Of a DNA stretch of 5,185 bases, positions 1 to 4,960 are shown in pieces. Below the pieces are notes generated by a model. That model did no database searches and had not been told where the DNA came from. It saw nothing but the letters and a program-made list of their open reading frames with translations. Position 1 is the first letter of the stretch. Every line of letters starts with the position of its first letter. The stretch covers positions 1 through 5,185 of the forward strand of contig DAOWMX010000172.1 of NCBI GenBank assembly GCA_030642885.1, written 5' to 3'. The stretch comes from Anaerolineales bacterium (GTDB lineage: Bacteria; Chloroflexota; Anaerolineae; Anaerolineales; E44-bin32). The position numbers were made by a program, and so were the translations under genes.

Positions 1-979
1 CCTGATTCAAGTCGGGAATGTCTTTGTGGATTAATTGATCCTGAAGGTTGAGCGTATTGGTTGAGATGACTACGGGCAGCCCATTTTGTGTCGCCCATGC
101 GAAGGCAGGGGCCAGGTAAGCCATCGATTTCCCTGTCCCCGTTCCCGCCTCGACCAATAAGTGCTTGCTCTCGGAGAGCGCCTCTGTTACCGCTCTCACC
201 ATGCTGATCTGCTGTGGACGATCTTCATATCCTGGGAATGCGCGTGCCATCGACCCGCCCGGTTCGAAAATGGAGGCAATCTCCTCCACATCAAGTGGTT
301 CTGGTTCAACCGATGGGGTGAGCTTTTCTTCCGGGATGATGGCTTTTGGGAACAGGGTCGGGAATTCACCCTTTGTAGATTCTTCTTTCTCACGTCTCTC
401 ACCGTAGGCCAGATCGAACACCCAGCCGGCTCCCCATTCAATCTCCTCTCCGTAGCGGGTAATCTCCTCCAGGATGGGGAATGGGATTGCACGCGCTTCC
501 TCGTATAACTGAAGAAATACCTGGCGAGTTGTGTGGGCGTCATCTATCGCCCGGTGGGCGGCTTGCACAGGTACGCCGAGCGACTGTGCCAATGCCTGGA
601 GGCCATAGCGTCCCTGGGAGGGGAGCATGACAGATGCCAGGTCGAAGGTGTCGAGGTAGGAATTTAGCTCGAATAAGCCGCGGCGTTTCATGAATGCCAG
701 ATCGAATTGAATGTTATGCCCCAGGATGGGCAGGTCGCCGACGAAGGCATCTAGATCGGAGAGAACCTGTGTGATACGTGGAGCACTGGAGACCATGGCG
801 TCCGTAATGCCGGTGAGTTGAACGATGGCGGGAGGGATCGGACGACCGGGGCATATGAGTTCCGACCATTCATCTTCGACGCGGTCGCCGCGAAATCGAA
901 CCGCGCCGATTTCAATGATGGCGTCGCGAGTGGGATCCAGACCGGTGGTCTCGAGGTCGAAGGAGATTAGTGATTGCAT
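1..979 (-). CDS. dinG: DnaQ-like 3'-5' exonuclease / DinG-family helicase fusion, N-terminal part (runs off left edge)
   Basis: Reading leftward from the ATG at 979 gives 326 residues with no stop, so the C-terminal part lies outside the window. Residues 1-165 form a DEDDh exonuclease domain: ExoI FDLETTG (D8, E10), ExoII GHNIQFD (D93) and ExoIII HRAIDDAH (H142, D147) are all intact. After a charged linker, residue 247 starts an SF2 helicase domain: a Q-motif-like FPGYEDRPQQ, Walker A AGTGTGKS (278-285) and motif Ia ISTNTLNLQDQL (305-316). The order matches the exonuclease-DinG proteins of Bacillus (YpvA type) and many other phyla, whereas E. coli DinG lacks the exonuclease. Known relatives are cytosolic ATP-dependent 5'-3' DNA helicases linked to repair and R-loop removal. 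The start is chosen because the ExoI motif begins at once after it. No Shine-Dalgarno sequence precedes it and the predicted leader is only about 8 nt. The helicase C-terminal motifs cannot be checked here. Confidence 0.93.
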   Translation of the reverse strand, partial: MQSLISFDLETTGLDPTRDAIIEIGAVRFRGDRVEDEWSELICPGRPIPPAIVQLTGITDAMVSSAPRITQVLSDLDAFVGDLPILGHNIQFDLAFMKRRGLFELNSYLDTFDLASVMLPSQGRYGLQALAQSLGVPVQAAHRAIDDAHTTRQVFLQLYEEARAIPFPILEEITRYGEEIEWGAGWVFDLAYGERREKEESTKGEFPTLFPKAIIPEEKLTPSVEPEPLDVEEIASIFEPGGSMARAFPGYEDRPQQISMVRAVTEALSESKHLLVEAGTGTGKSMAYLAPAFAWATQNGLPVVISTNTLNLQDQLIHKDIPDLNQ

Positions 980-993
980 AGGATTGAAGGTGC

Positions 994-1002
994 ATTATAG
1001 CA
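994..1002 (-). promoter_or_regulatory. Extended -10 promoter for the exonuclease/helicase gene
   Basis: On the minus strand the sequence reads TGCTATAAT, a perfect extended -10 box (TGn plus TATAAT at 999-994). No good -35 is found 16-18 nt upstream, as is common for extended -10 promoters. The expected start of transcription is near 987, only about 8 nt before the ATG, so the mRNA would be almost leaderless. This fits the missing ribosome binding site. Confidence 0.55.
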
Positions 1003-1019
1003 TCCATGATAGTGCCCTA

Positions 1020-1028
1020 TGCTATACT
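1020..1028 (+). promoter_or_regulatory. Extended -10 promoter for the sigma-factor operon, mirror image of the leftward one
   Basis: The plus strand reads TGCTATACT, an extended -10 box one base from consensus. It faces away from the minus-strand box: TATAGCAT (996-1003) and ATGCTATA (1019-1026) are perfect 8-bp inverted repeats 15 nt apart. Each promoter's -35 zone falls on the other's -10 zone, so polymerase probably cannot occupy both together. The expected transcript starts near 1035, leaving a leader of about 120 nt before the sigma gene. The palindrome could instead be a repressor operator. Confidence 0.45.
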
Positions 1029-1099
1029 GCGAAGGCATTATTGAGGAGAAGAGTTGGCGCGGGATCATTCCGAGATCACGACTTTAGTAAGGGTAACGA

Positions 1100-1159
1100 A
1101 TGAAGGAAAATGGTGTTCTCCCTTATAGAAGATCAGGATTCAAGGCCGGTGCGCAATGA
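1100..1159 (+). CDS. Possible 19-residue leader ORF overlapping the sigma start (ATGA)
   Basis: An ATG at 1100 follows a purine-rich TAAGGG at 1088-1093 with about 6 nt spacing. It opens a 19-codon frame (MKENGVLPYRRSGFKAGAQ) whose TGA at 1157-1159 overlaps the sigma ATG at 1156 as ATGA. The sigma start has no clear ribosome binding site of its own, so translational coupling through this ORF is plausible. Another short frame lies in the same leader: a TTG at 1054 preceded by GAGGAG (1043-1048), ending at TAG 1126-1128. Frames this short arise by chance, and no homology is recognisable. Confidence 0.25.
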   Translation: MKENGVLPYRRSGFKAGAQ

Positions 1160-1752
1160 AAGAACCGGCGATGGATGAAATGTCGCTGGCGCAGCGAGCG
1201 GGTTCAGATCCCGAGGCTTTCGGCGAGCTGTACGAACGGCACGTCCGGAAGATTTACAACTATATATATTACCGGACGGGGAACGTTCACGATGCGGAGG
1301 ACCTGACAGAGATGGTCTTTCAGCGAGCGCTGCGGCATGTGGCAAAGTTCGAGGATAAAGGAGTTCCCTTCACGGCCTGGTTGTATCGCATAGCGCACAA
1401 CCTGGTTGCGAACTGGCACCGCGATCGCAGTCGTCGCCCGATCGTCCCGCTTGATCAGTATGTAGCGGTGAGTGAAGTATCCAAGCATCCTGAATCGGAG
1501 GCGATGGCTTTTGAGGAGACCGAGCTACTGATGACAATCGTGCGGCAACTTCCTCCCGACCGACAACAGCTGCTGATCCTTAAATTTGTTGAGCGTATGT
1601 CGAACGCGGAGATTGGAGATGTTATGGGTCGAAGTGAGGGGGCGGTTAAAAGCCTATATCACCGGACATTGAATGCCCTCCGCGCTGAAGCAAAACGTCT
1701 GGAGGAAGAGAGTTCCGCAGCCAGATTATTAAAAGATGAAAAAGTGGGATGA
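1156..1752 (+). CDS. ECF-type RNA polymerase sigma factor (sigma-70 family, sigma2 + sigma4 only)
   Basis: This 198-residue protein has the two-domain plan and usual length of extracytoplasmic-function sigma factors. Residues 18-94 form sigma region 2: DPEAFGELYERH, then DAEDLTEMVFQRAL (46-59), then FTAWLYRIAHNLVANWHR (72-89), the part that binds core RNA polymerase and melts the -10 element. Residues 95-122 are a linker. Residues 123-177 are region 4, with QLPPDRQQLLILKFVE and a helix-turn-helix (NAEIGDVMGRSEGAVKSLYH, 150-169) that reads the -35 element. Region 3 is absent, as expected. ATG 1156 is the first start after an in-frame TAG at 1126-1128; ATG 1171 and 1180 are alternatives. The gene overlaps the next by 17 nt, so the two are almost certainly one operon. 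Family is very sure; target genes and ECF subgroup cannot be told. Confidence 0.95.
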   Translation: MKEPAMDEMSLAQRAGSDPEAFGELYERHVRKIYNYIYYRTGNVHDAEDLTEMVFQRALRHVAKFEDKGVPFTAWLYRIAHNLVANWHRDRSRRPIVPLDQYVAVSEVSKHPESEAMAFEETELLMTIVRQLPPDRQQLLILKFVERMSNAEIGDVMGRSEGAVKSLYHRTLNALRAEAKRLEEESSAARLLKDEKVG

Positions 1753-2047
1753 AAATCAAATGGATGCAAGTCTAAGCGAAAAGCGGTTGGAAGAGCTGCT
1801 GTCGGACGTCCTTGTCCCGGTCGAGCCCAGTGTGCAATTTATCAAGCGATTGCGCGCTCGATTGGTCACCTATCACGGCAGAGGCCCGCTCTCGATCTGG
1901 ATGGTCATCGTTGTAATCGCGACGGTATTTTTGTTGGCGGTCACCTCGATCGGGTTGGTCATTCGCATTTTCCTCGGTTGGGTAAGCCTGATCGGGCTCA
2001 TCTCCAATCGGCGACGGATGAAGTCTGAGACAAGAGTGGCGACGTAG
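1736..2047 (+). CDS. Small membrane protein, candidate anti-sigma factor
   Basis: The 103-residue product has an acidic amphipathic N-terminal segment (about 10-30), then PVEPSVQFIKRLRARL (28-43). This resembles the short P-x-F-x-x-x-L-R-x-x-L motif I associate with sigma-linked membrane proteins of Chloroflexota. A strong transmembrane helix follows at 54-75, a second shorter hydrophobic stretch at 76-89, and a basic tail (NRRRMK), which suggests an inner-membrane hairpin or a single span. It starts inside the sigma gene (17-nt overlap), the usual arrangement of a sigma factor and its regulator. No zinc-binding HxxxCxxC anti-sigma motif is present, and at about 50 residues the cytosolic part is short for a classical anti-sigma domain. 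ATG 1760 is an alternative start. The gene is likely real; the anti-sigma role rests mainly on position. Confidence 0.7.
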   Translation: MKKWDENQMDASLSEKRLEELLSDVLVPVEPSVQFIKRLRARLVTYHGRGPLSIWMVIVVIATVFLLAVTSIGLVIRIFLGWVSLIGLISNRRRMKSETRVAT

Positions 2048-2082
2048 GCTTGCGTCGTTCCTGCTAGTAATAATATTGAGCG

Positions 2083-2117
2083 TGAATGGACCTCTGGGAA
2101 AGAGGTTTTTTCATTCA
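2083..2117 (+). terminator. Rho-independent terminator of the sigma operon
   Basis: ACCTCT (2090-2095), loop GGGAA, AGAGGT (2101-2106), then T residues through 2111: a perfect 6-bp stem followed by a T tract, 43 nt after the membrane-protein stop. Outer arms TGAATG (2083-2088) and CATTCA (2112-2117) extend the palindrome around the T tract. The core hairpin resembles the CTCT..GGAAA..AGAG hairpin found in the repeat spacers at about 4368-4381 and 5102-5114, so it may derive from a repeat. Confidence 0.75.
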
Positions 2118-2141
2118 TGGTGAATTCCCGAGGAGCGTAAT

Positions 2142-2376
2142 AGGGATTTCTCGCGGAGTGTAGCCTGCGAAGTCCCCCGTTCCGCTCTGCGCCCCTCGCG
2201 GAGCATCCAGTAGGGGCGAAGCGAAGCGGAGAGGGGTTTGGGGGGCGAAGTCCCCGACCGAAGGGAGTGGGGAGCATAGTCGAAGGGCTGCTGCGCGGCT
2301 CTCTCGAAATGACAAAGTGAGGTGGACGGTTCTATATCCTGTCATTTCGAACCCCTGGATGGGTTGAGAAATACCT
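2142..2376. repeat. Palindromic interspersed repeat, copy A (long form with insert)
   Basis: Outer arms AGGGATTTCTC (2142-2152) and GAGAAATACCT (2366-2376; one mismatch) enclose perfect inner arms TCGAAATGACA (2304-2314) and TGTCATTTCGA (2340-2350), with a 25-nt loop. A small hairpin ACCC/GGGT (2351-2364) sits between the right arms. The left half contains the GC-rich insert at 2164-2274. The segment 2296-2355 is identical to 4448-4507 of copy B2, while the insert is identical to that of B1, so this copy looks like a mosaic. No plausible gene lies in 2048-2529; open frames on both strands here come from the stop-poor GC-rich repeat. Confidence 0.9.
2164..2274. repeat. 111-bp GC-rich segment, first copy (insert inside repeat A)
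   Basis: By base-by-base reading it is identical to 4145-4255. It can fold: CCGCTCTGCGCCCCT (2182-2196) faces AGGGGCGAAGCGAAGCGG (2212-2229) with small mismatches. GCGAAGTCCCC occurs twice as a direct repeat (2167-2177 and 2245-2255). Copy C (4961-5075) lacks the segment, so it behaves as a separate module nested in the repeat. Confidence 0.9.
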
Positions 2377-2458
2377 GATGTGTCTCAATATCGTGTGCGA
2401 TTCTTTGTGAATAAGGGGATTAGTATTCCTTATCAGGGACCTTTCCACAATTATTATT
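2377..2458. repeat. Degenerate copy of the 82-nt repeat spacer, right of copy A
   Basis: This stretch matches the spacers at 4342-4423 and 5076-5157, keeping GATG..CTCAATA at its start and CAGGGACCTTTCC (2434-2446) against CAGGGATCTTTCC (4400-4412). No second repeat follows it; AT-rich sequence leading to the lipoprotein gene takes over instead. It also holds ATAAGG (2411-2416) / CCTTAT (2428-2433), a small inverted repeat. Confidence 0.6.
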
Positions 2459-2471
2459 AATCAACGATAAT
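2442..2471 (+). promoter_or_regulatory. Candidate promoter of the nucleoside-hydrolase-like lipoprotein gene
   Basis: TTTCCA (2442-2447, four of six matches to TTGACA) and GATAAT (2466-2471, five of six to TATAAT) are 18 nt apart in an AT-rich stretch about 60 nt before the start codon. The -35 lies in the degenerate repeat spacer. A good ribosome binding site, GAGGT at 2520-2524, precedes the ATG by 5 nt. Confidence 0.35.
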
Positions 2472-2529
2472 CTATCGGATTTTTCTCGATGTATATCCAT
2501 CCGCACAATTAATTGAAATGAGGTAGCTA

Positions 2530-4029
2530 ATGAAGTTGAATTGGAAACTCCTTATCCCTACTGTATTGACCTTCAGCATCCTTGCCGGATGTGCGCCGAC
2601 GGTTGAAGAACCCGCCGCTGAGATTCCGCCTTCGGTAGAAGAACCCACCGCTGAGAATTCGCCCCCGACTGCCACCAGCGAAATGCAGGAGGAAAACACC
2701 CCAACATCCGCCCCACCAACCACAGAGGAAATTTTCCCCGATCCGCTCACCGGGAGAATTCCGGTTATCTTCTCACATGGCGGCGCTCCCTGTGATATCG
2801 GGGGGATGGTTTTTCTCGCCAAACATCCAAATGTGGATTTCATAGGATTGGTACTCAGCAGAGGCGAGATCCACCCAGAAATCGCGGTGGATCTTTGGCC
2901 TGTATTTTTATACGATGTTTTGAATTCCAAGGGCACGGCCCTCGCGCTTGGATCAGACGAACGCATGGATCCAAACTCACATGAGTTCCCCGAAGCCTGG
3001 AGGGAATTCGCTGACAATTTCTGGGGATTAGCCTTACCGGAACAGGTGACTGAATTTGAACCAGCTCTCGGACCTGATTTGATCATTGACCTGGTTAATA
3101 ACTCCCCTGAAAAAGTGACCCTTGTTGCTATGGCCTCCATGATTGACATCGCGCTGGCCCTGCAAGAGGATCCGGGCATTATCGACAACATCTCCCATGT
3201 CGTCATCATGGGCGGCGCCTTCAATATGCGCGGCAATTTGGATGAAGGCCCTGACCCGATAACCAACGAGGCCGCCGAGTGGAATATGTACATCGATTCT
3301 GAGGCTGCCAAGTATGTCTTTAATTCAGGGGTTCCCGTGTCCATTATCCCGCTGGACGCAACCCAGTATTATGTCCAGCCTGAAGATCTAAATTCAATAA
3401 ACACAATTGATGACCCTGGCGTGAATTATGTTTCCGAGATGTGGGATCAACAATTCGGCTGGGCGGGTGGAGGCTTCTTTATCTGGGATACGATAACCAT
3501 TACTGCTGTCACCAACCCGGAAAATTTCGTTTGGACCTATGATGGAGTCGATGTGATCACTGAACCCGGCGATTTCCAGGGCCAGACGATTGCGTTAAAT
3601 AACGGCGCCCAGCACACTCGCTTCGCGACGGACGCTGACTATGATGCGATCCTCGATCAGCTCTTTGAAACCTTCCGGGGTGAAACCGCTCTTGCGCCTT
3701 CCGCTCCCAGCGATCAGGACATAACCATCACCGAGCTGGCAGGCACCTGGGAAGGTTTTACCGGAGAATTCCATATCACCTTTTACGTGGAACCAGAATG
3801 TGAATTGAACGAAAAATGCGGGACCTTTGAAATCCCGGAATTTTCTCTTACCGGTGACATCACCTTTGTGAACGTCGATGGCAATGTGTATGAATTCGAA
3901 GCGACAAACATGTCCTCGGGACAGCCAGGTAATGATTATGAATACCTGCAGCTCTTAGATGATGGCACCTTGTTTTATTCCACAATAGGTTCAGGCGTGA
4001 CGAACGAGGCTGTTCTTGAGAGGAAATAG
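2530..4029 (+). CDS. Inosine/uridine nucleoside hydrolase-like lipoprotein with extra C-terminal domain
   Basis: 499 residues. The N-terminus has a lysine-bearing signal, a hydrophobic core and the lipobox LAGC (Cys21), so it should be a surface-anchored lipoprotein. Residues 22-75 are a Pro/Glu/Thr linker with the imperfect repeat VEEPAAEIPP / VEEPTAENSP. Residues 77-385 match the nucleoside hydrolase fold: PVIF (78-81), VVIMGGAFNMRGN (224-236), EWNMYIDSEAAKYV (250-263), GVPVSIIPLDATQ (267-279) and a late WDTITITAV (319-327). Known family members split ribonucleosides into base and ribose with a calcium ion held by an N-terminal DxDxxxDD motif. Here that place reads SHGGAPCDIGG (82-92) with only one clear Asp, and His-Asp near 320 is Trp-Asp. 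Residues 397-499 form a separate beta-rich domain (GTWEGF, Cys424 and Cys430 with CGTF, LLDDGTLFY). ATG 2530 has GAGGT 5 nt upstream. The fold is sure; hydrolase activity is not, and a binding or divergent role is possible. Confidence 0.9.
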   Translation: MKLNWKLLIPTVLTFSILAGCAPTVEEPAAEIPPSVEEPTAENSPPTATSEMQEENTPTSAPPTTEEIFPDPLTGRIPVIFSHGGAPCDIGGMVFLAKHPNVDFIGLVLSRGEIHPEIAVDLWPVFLYDVLNSKGTALALGSDERMDPNSHEFPEAWREFADNFWGLALPEQVTEFEPALGPDLIIDLVNNSPEKVTLVAMASMIDIALALQEDPGIIDNISHVVIMGGAFNMRGNLDEGPDPITNEAAEWNMYIDSEAAKYVFNSGVPVSIIPLDATQYYVQPEDLNSINTIDDPGVNYVSEMWDQQFGWAGGGFFIWDTITITAVTNPENFVWTYDGVDVITEPGDFQGQTIALNNGAQHTRFATDADYDAILDQLFETFRGETALAPSAPSDQDITITELAGTWEGFTGEFHITFYVEPECELNEKCGTFEIPEFSLTGDITFVNVDGNVYEFEATNMSSGQPGNDYEYLQLLDDGTLFYSTIGSGVTNEAVLERK

Positions 4030-4130
4030 TCAGGGACTGCTTCACATCGATTTGATATCGTTCAAGTTACGTCTCGTTAGGGGGTGAAGCCGAAGGATCT
4101 CAATCTCCGCGGATGAAAAAGCGAGATTGC
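4030..4130. other. Intergenic stretch after the lipoprotein gene, inverted repeats but no clear terminator
   Basis: GCTTCAC (4039-4045) and GTGAAGC (4084-4090) form a perfect 7-bp inverted repeat with a 38-nt loop. CAATCTC (4101-4107) and GAGATTG (4123-4129) form another 7-bp pair with a 15-nt loop. Neither has a T tract. The second pair occupies the place where copy B1 should have its outer left arm, so this may be the remnant of a different repeat subfamily. Confidence 0.5.
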
Positions 4131-4341
4131 TTCGCGGAGTTTATCCTGCGAAGTCCCCCGTTCCGCTCTGCGCCCCTCGCGGAGCATCCAGTAGGGGCGA
4201 AGCGAAGCGGAGAGGGGTTTGGGGGGCGAAGTCCCCGACCGAAGGGAGTGGGGAGTGGAACCGAAGGGCTCGAAATGACAGTAAGAGGTGAACTGATCCA
4301 AATTGTGTCATTTCGAACCCCCGCAGGGGTGAGAAATCCCT
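4131..4341. repeat. Palindromic interspersed repeat, copy B1 (insert-bearing, left arm replaced)
   Basis: Homology to the other copies starts at TCGCGGAGTTTATCCTG (4131-4147). Inner arms TCGAAATGACA (4270-4280) and TGTCATTTCGA (4306-4316) with a 25-nt loop are perfect, as is the outer right arm GAGAAATCCCT (4331-4341). The accessory hairpin is ACCCC..GGGGT (4317-4330). The usual outer left arm is missing: the sequence before 4131 reads GCGAGATTGCT in place of AGGGATTTCTC. The 111-bp insert is at 4145-4255. Together with its neighbours it fills most of the gene-free stretch 4030-4618. Confidence 0.9.
4145..4255. repeat. 111-bp GC-rich segment, second copy (insert inside repeat B1)
   Basis: It is identical to 2164-2274. 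Compared with copy C, which runs straight from TTTATCCTG to AGTGGAACCGAAGGG, the extra DNA is 4149-4253 (105 bp). AGTGG occurs at 4247-4251 and again at 4254-4258, the latter being the junction. Confidence 0.9.
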
Positions 4342-4423
4342 GATGCGGCTCAATAGAGTGCGCGCTTCTCTTGGAAAGAGGCATCCCCATCTTGATAGGC
4401 AGGGATCTTTCCAGGATCGTAAT
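4342..4423. repeat. 82-nt spacer between repeats B1 and B2
   Basis: It is homologous to, and exactly as long as, the spacer at 5076-5157. Shared blocks are GCGGCTCAAT, the T-TCTCT..GGAAA.AGAGG hairpin (CTCTT/AAGAG with a GGA loop near 4368-4380) and a GTA-T end next to the following repeat. It makes the two palindromes a composite unit. Confidence 0.7.
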
Positions 4424-4527
4424 AGGGATTTCTCGGTCGCCGTTGCACGGCTCTCTCGAAATGACAAAGTGAGGTGGACGGTTCTATATCCTGTCATTTC
4501 GAACCCCCGCAGGGGTGAGAAATCCCT
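4424..4527. repeat. Palindromic interspersed repeat, copy B2 (short form, 104 bp)
   Basis: It has perfect outer arms AGGGATTTCTC (4424-4434) and GAGAAATCCCT (4517-4527), perfect inner arms (4456-4466 and 4492-4502), a 25-nt loop, and the accessory hairpin ACCCC..GGGGT (4503-4516). It lacks the GC-rich insert and has a different left interior (GGTCGCCGTTGCACGGCTC). Its inner region is identical to copy A over 60 bp. Confidence 0.9.
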
Positions 4528-4582
4528 GAGGCGAATCTAAAGAGAAACTAAATTGCCTTAGAGGATCCGGTGTCATATATTG

Positions 4583-4605
4583 GATTAGATAAAATCTCTC
4601 TAATC
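4583..4605. promoter_or_regulatory. Inverted repeat just upstream of the GIY-YIG gene
   Basis: GATTAGA (4583-4589) and TCTAATC (4599-4605) are perfect 7-bp arms separated by 9 nt, with an additional AGAT/ATCT pairing inside. It lies 13 nt before the ATG at 4619. It could be an operator, or an mRNA hairpin near the translation start. It lies outside the repeats and I do not see it elsewhere in the window. Confidence 0.35.
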
Positions 4606-4618
4606 ACGAGTGATCTTT

Positions 4619-4915
4619 ATGAAGAGATACTATGTCTACATTTTAGCGAGTGAAACAGGAACTCTCTATATCGGCGTTACGAACGATTTGCAACGACGTA
4701 TTTATGAGCACAAATGCGGCTTGATTGAAGGGTTCACGAAGAAGTACAGCGTCACCAGGCTTGTATGCTATGAGGAAACGACAGACATTAATGATGCGAT
4801 TAATCGGGAGAAGCAGATTAAAACGTGGAGGAGGAGTAGAAAGATCGATCTGATCAAGTTGATGAATCCTGAATGGAAAGATCTTAGTGAAGGGTGGTTT
4901 GATGAGGACGAATAG
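4619..4915 (+). CDS. Single-domain GIY-YIG nuclease family protein
   Basis: A 98-residue protein made almost wholly of one GIY-YIG domain. The signature is split as YYVYI (4-8) and YIGVT (17-21). It keeps the catalytic arginine and histidine in LQRRIYEH (R27, H31), the metal-binding glutamate in NREKQIKTW (E64), and the usual end RRSRKIDLI followed by NPEW (83-86). This is the small stand-alone type (YhbQ/UPF0213-like), whose relatives are endonuclease-like proteins proposed to act on branched or damaged DNA; many have no proven role. ATG 4619 is preferred because it gives the standard MKRYYVYI start; an in-frame GTG at 4610 would add three residues. Neither has a strong ribosome binding site. 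Hand-counted GC is about 43%, against about 57% in a 60-base sample of the sigma gene. Palindromic repeats lie on both sides (ending 4527, starting 4961). No terminator is seen. Confidence 0.92.
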   Translation: MKRYYVYILASETGTLYIGVTNDLQRRIYEHKCGLIEGFTKKYSVTRLVCYEETTDINDAINREKQIKTWRRSRKIDLIKLMNPEWKDLSEGWFDEDE

Positions 4916-4960
4916 CTGCTCTCAGCATTCTAGATACGAGATTGTTCATAGTTTAATCAT

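Noticed and set aside
196..543. Open frames on both strands within 161-543
   Set aside because: They lie inside the exonuclease/helicase reading frame, which carries intact motifs; these are shadows.
825..1103. 92-residue plus-strand frame crossing the intergenic region
   Set aside because: It is antisense to the exonuclease domain and runs through the divergent promoter; no family resemblance.
1204..1488. Minus-strand frames opposite the sigma gene (also 1133-1345)
   Set aside because: They are antisense to a clear ECF sigma factor and have no recognisable motif.
1873..2277. 134-residue minus-strand frame over the membrane-protein gene and repeat A (also 2115-2345)
   Set aside because: Its sequence comes from the GC-rich repeat and the antisense of a real gene. 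The same translated peptide (PPNPSPLRFAPTGCSARG) reappears at 4100-4390 because the DNA is repeated, not because a protein is conserved.
2142..2376. Classical insertion sequence
   Set aside because: No transposase frame lies between the inverted arms. At most these are MITE- or REP-like non-autonomous elements, and no clear target-site duplication is seen.
2411..2433. Terminator or operator from ATAAGG/CCTTAT
   Set aside because: A 6-bp stem with an 11-nt loop and no T tract, inside a degenerate repeat spacer; too weak to call.
2472..3344. 290-residue minus-strand frame
   Set aside because: It is long, but antisense to the lipoprotein gene. The plus frame has a lipobox, conserved hydrolase motifs and a good ribosome binding site.
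4077..4540. Several 65-118-residue frames on both strands
   Set aside because: All are translations of repeats B1 and B2 and their spacer, open in several frames because the GC-rich repeat has few stops.
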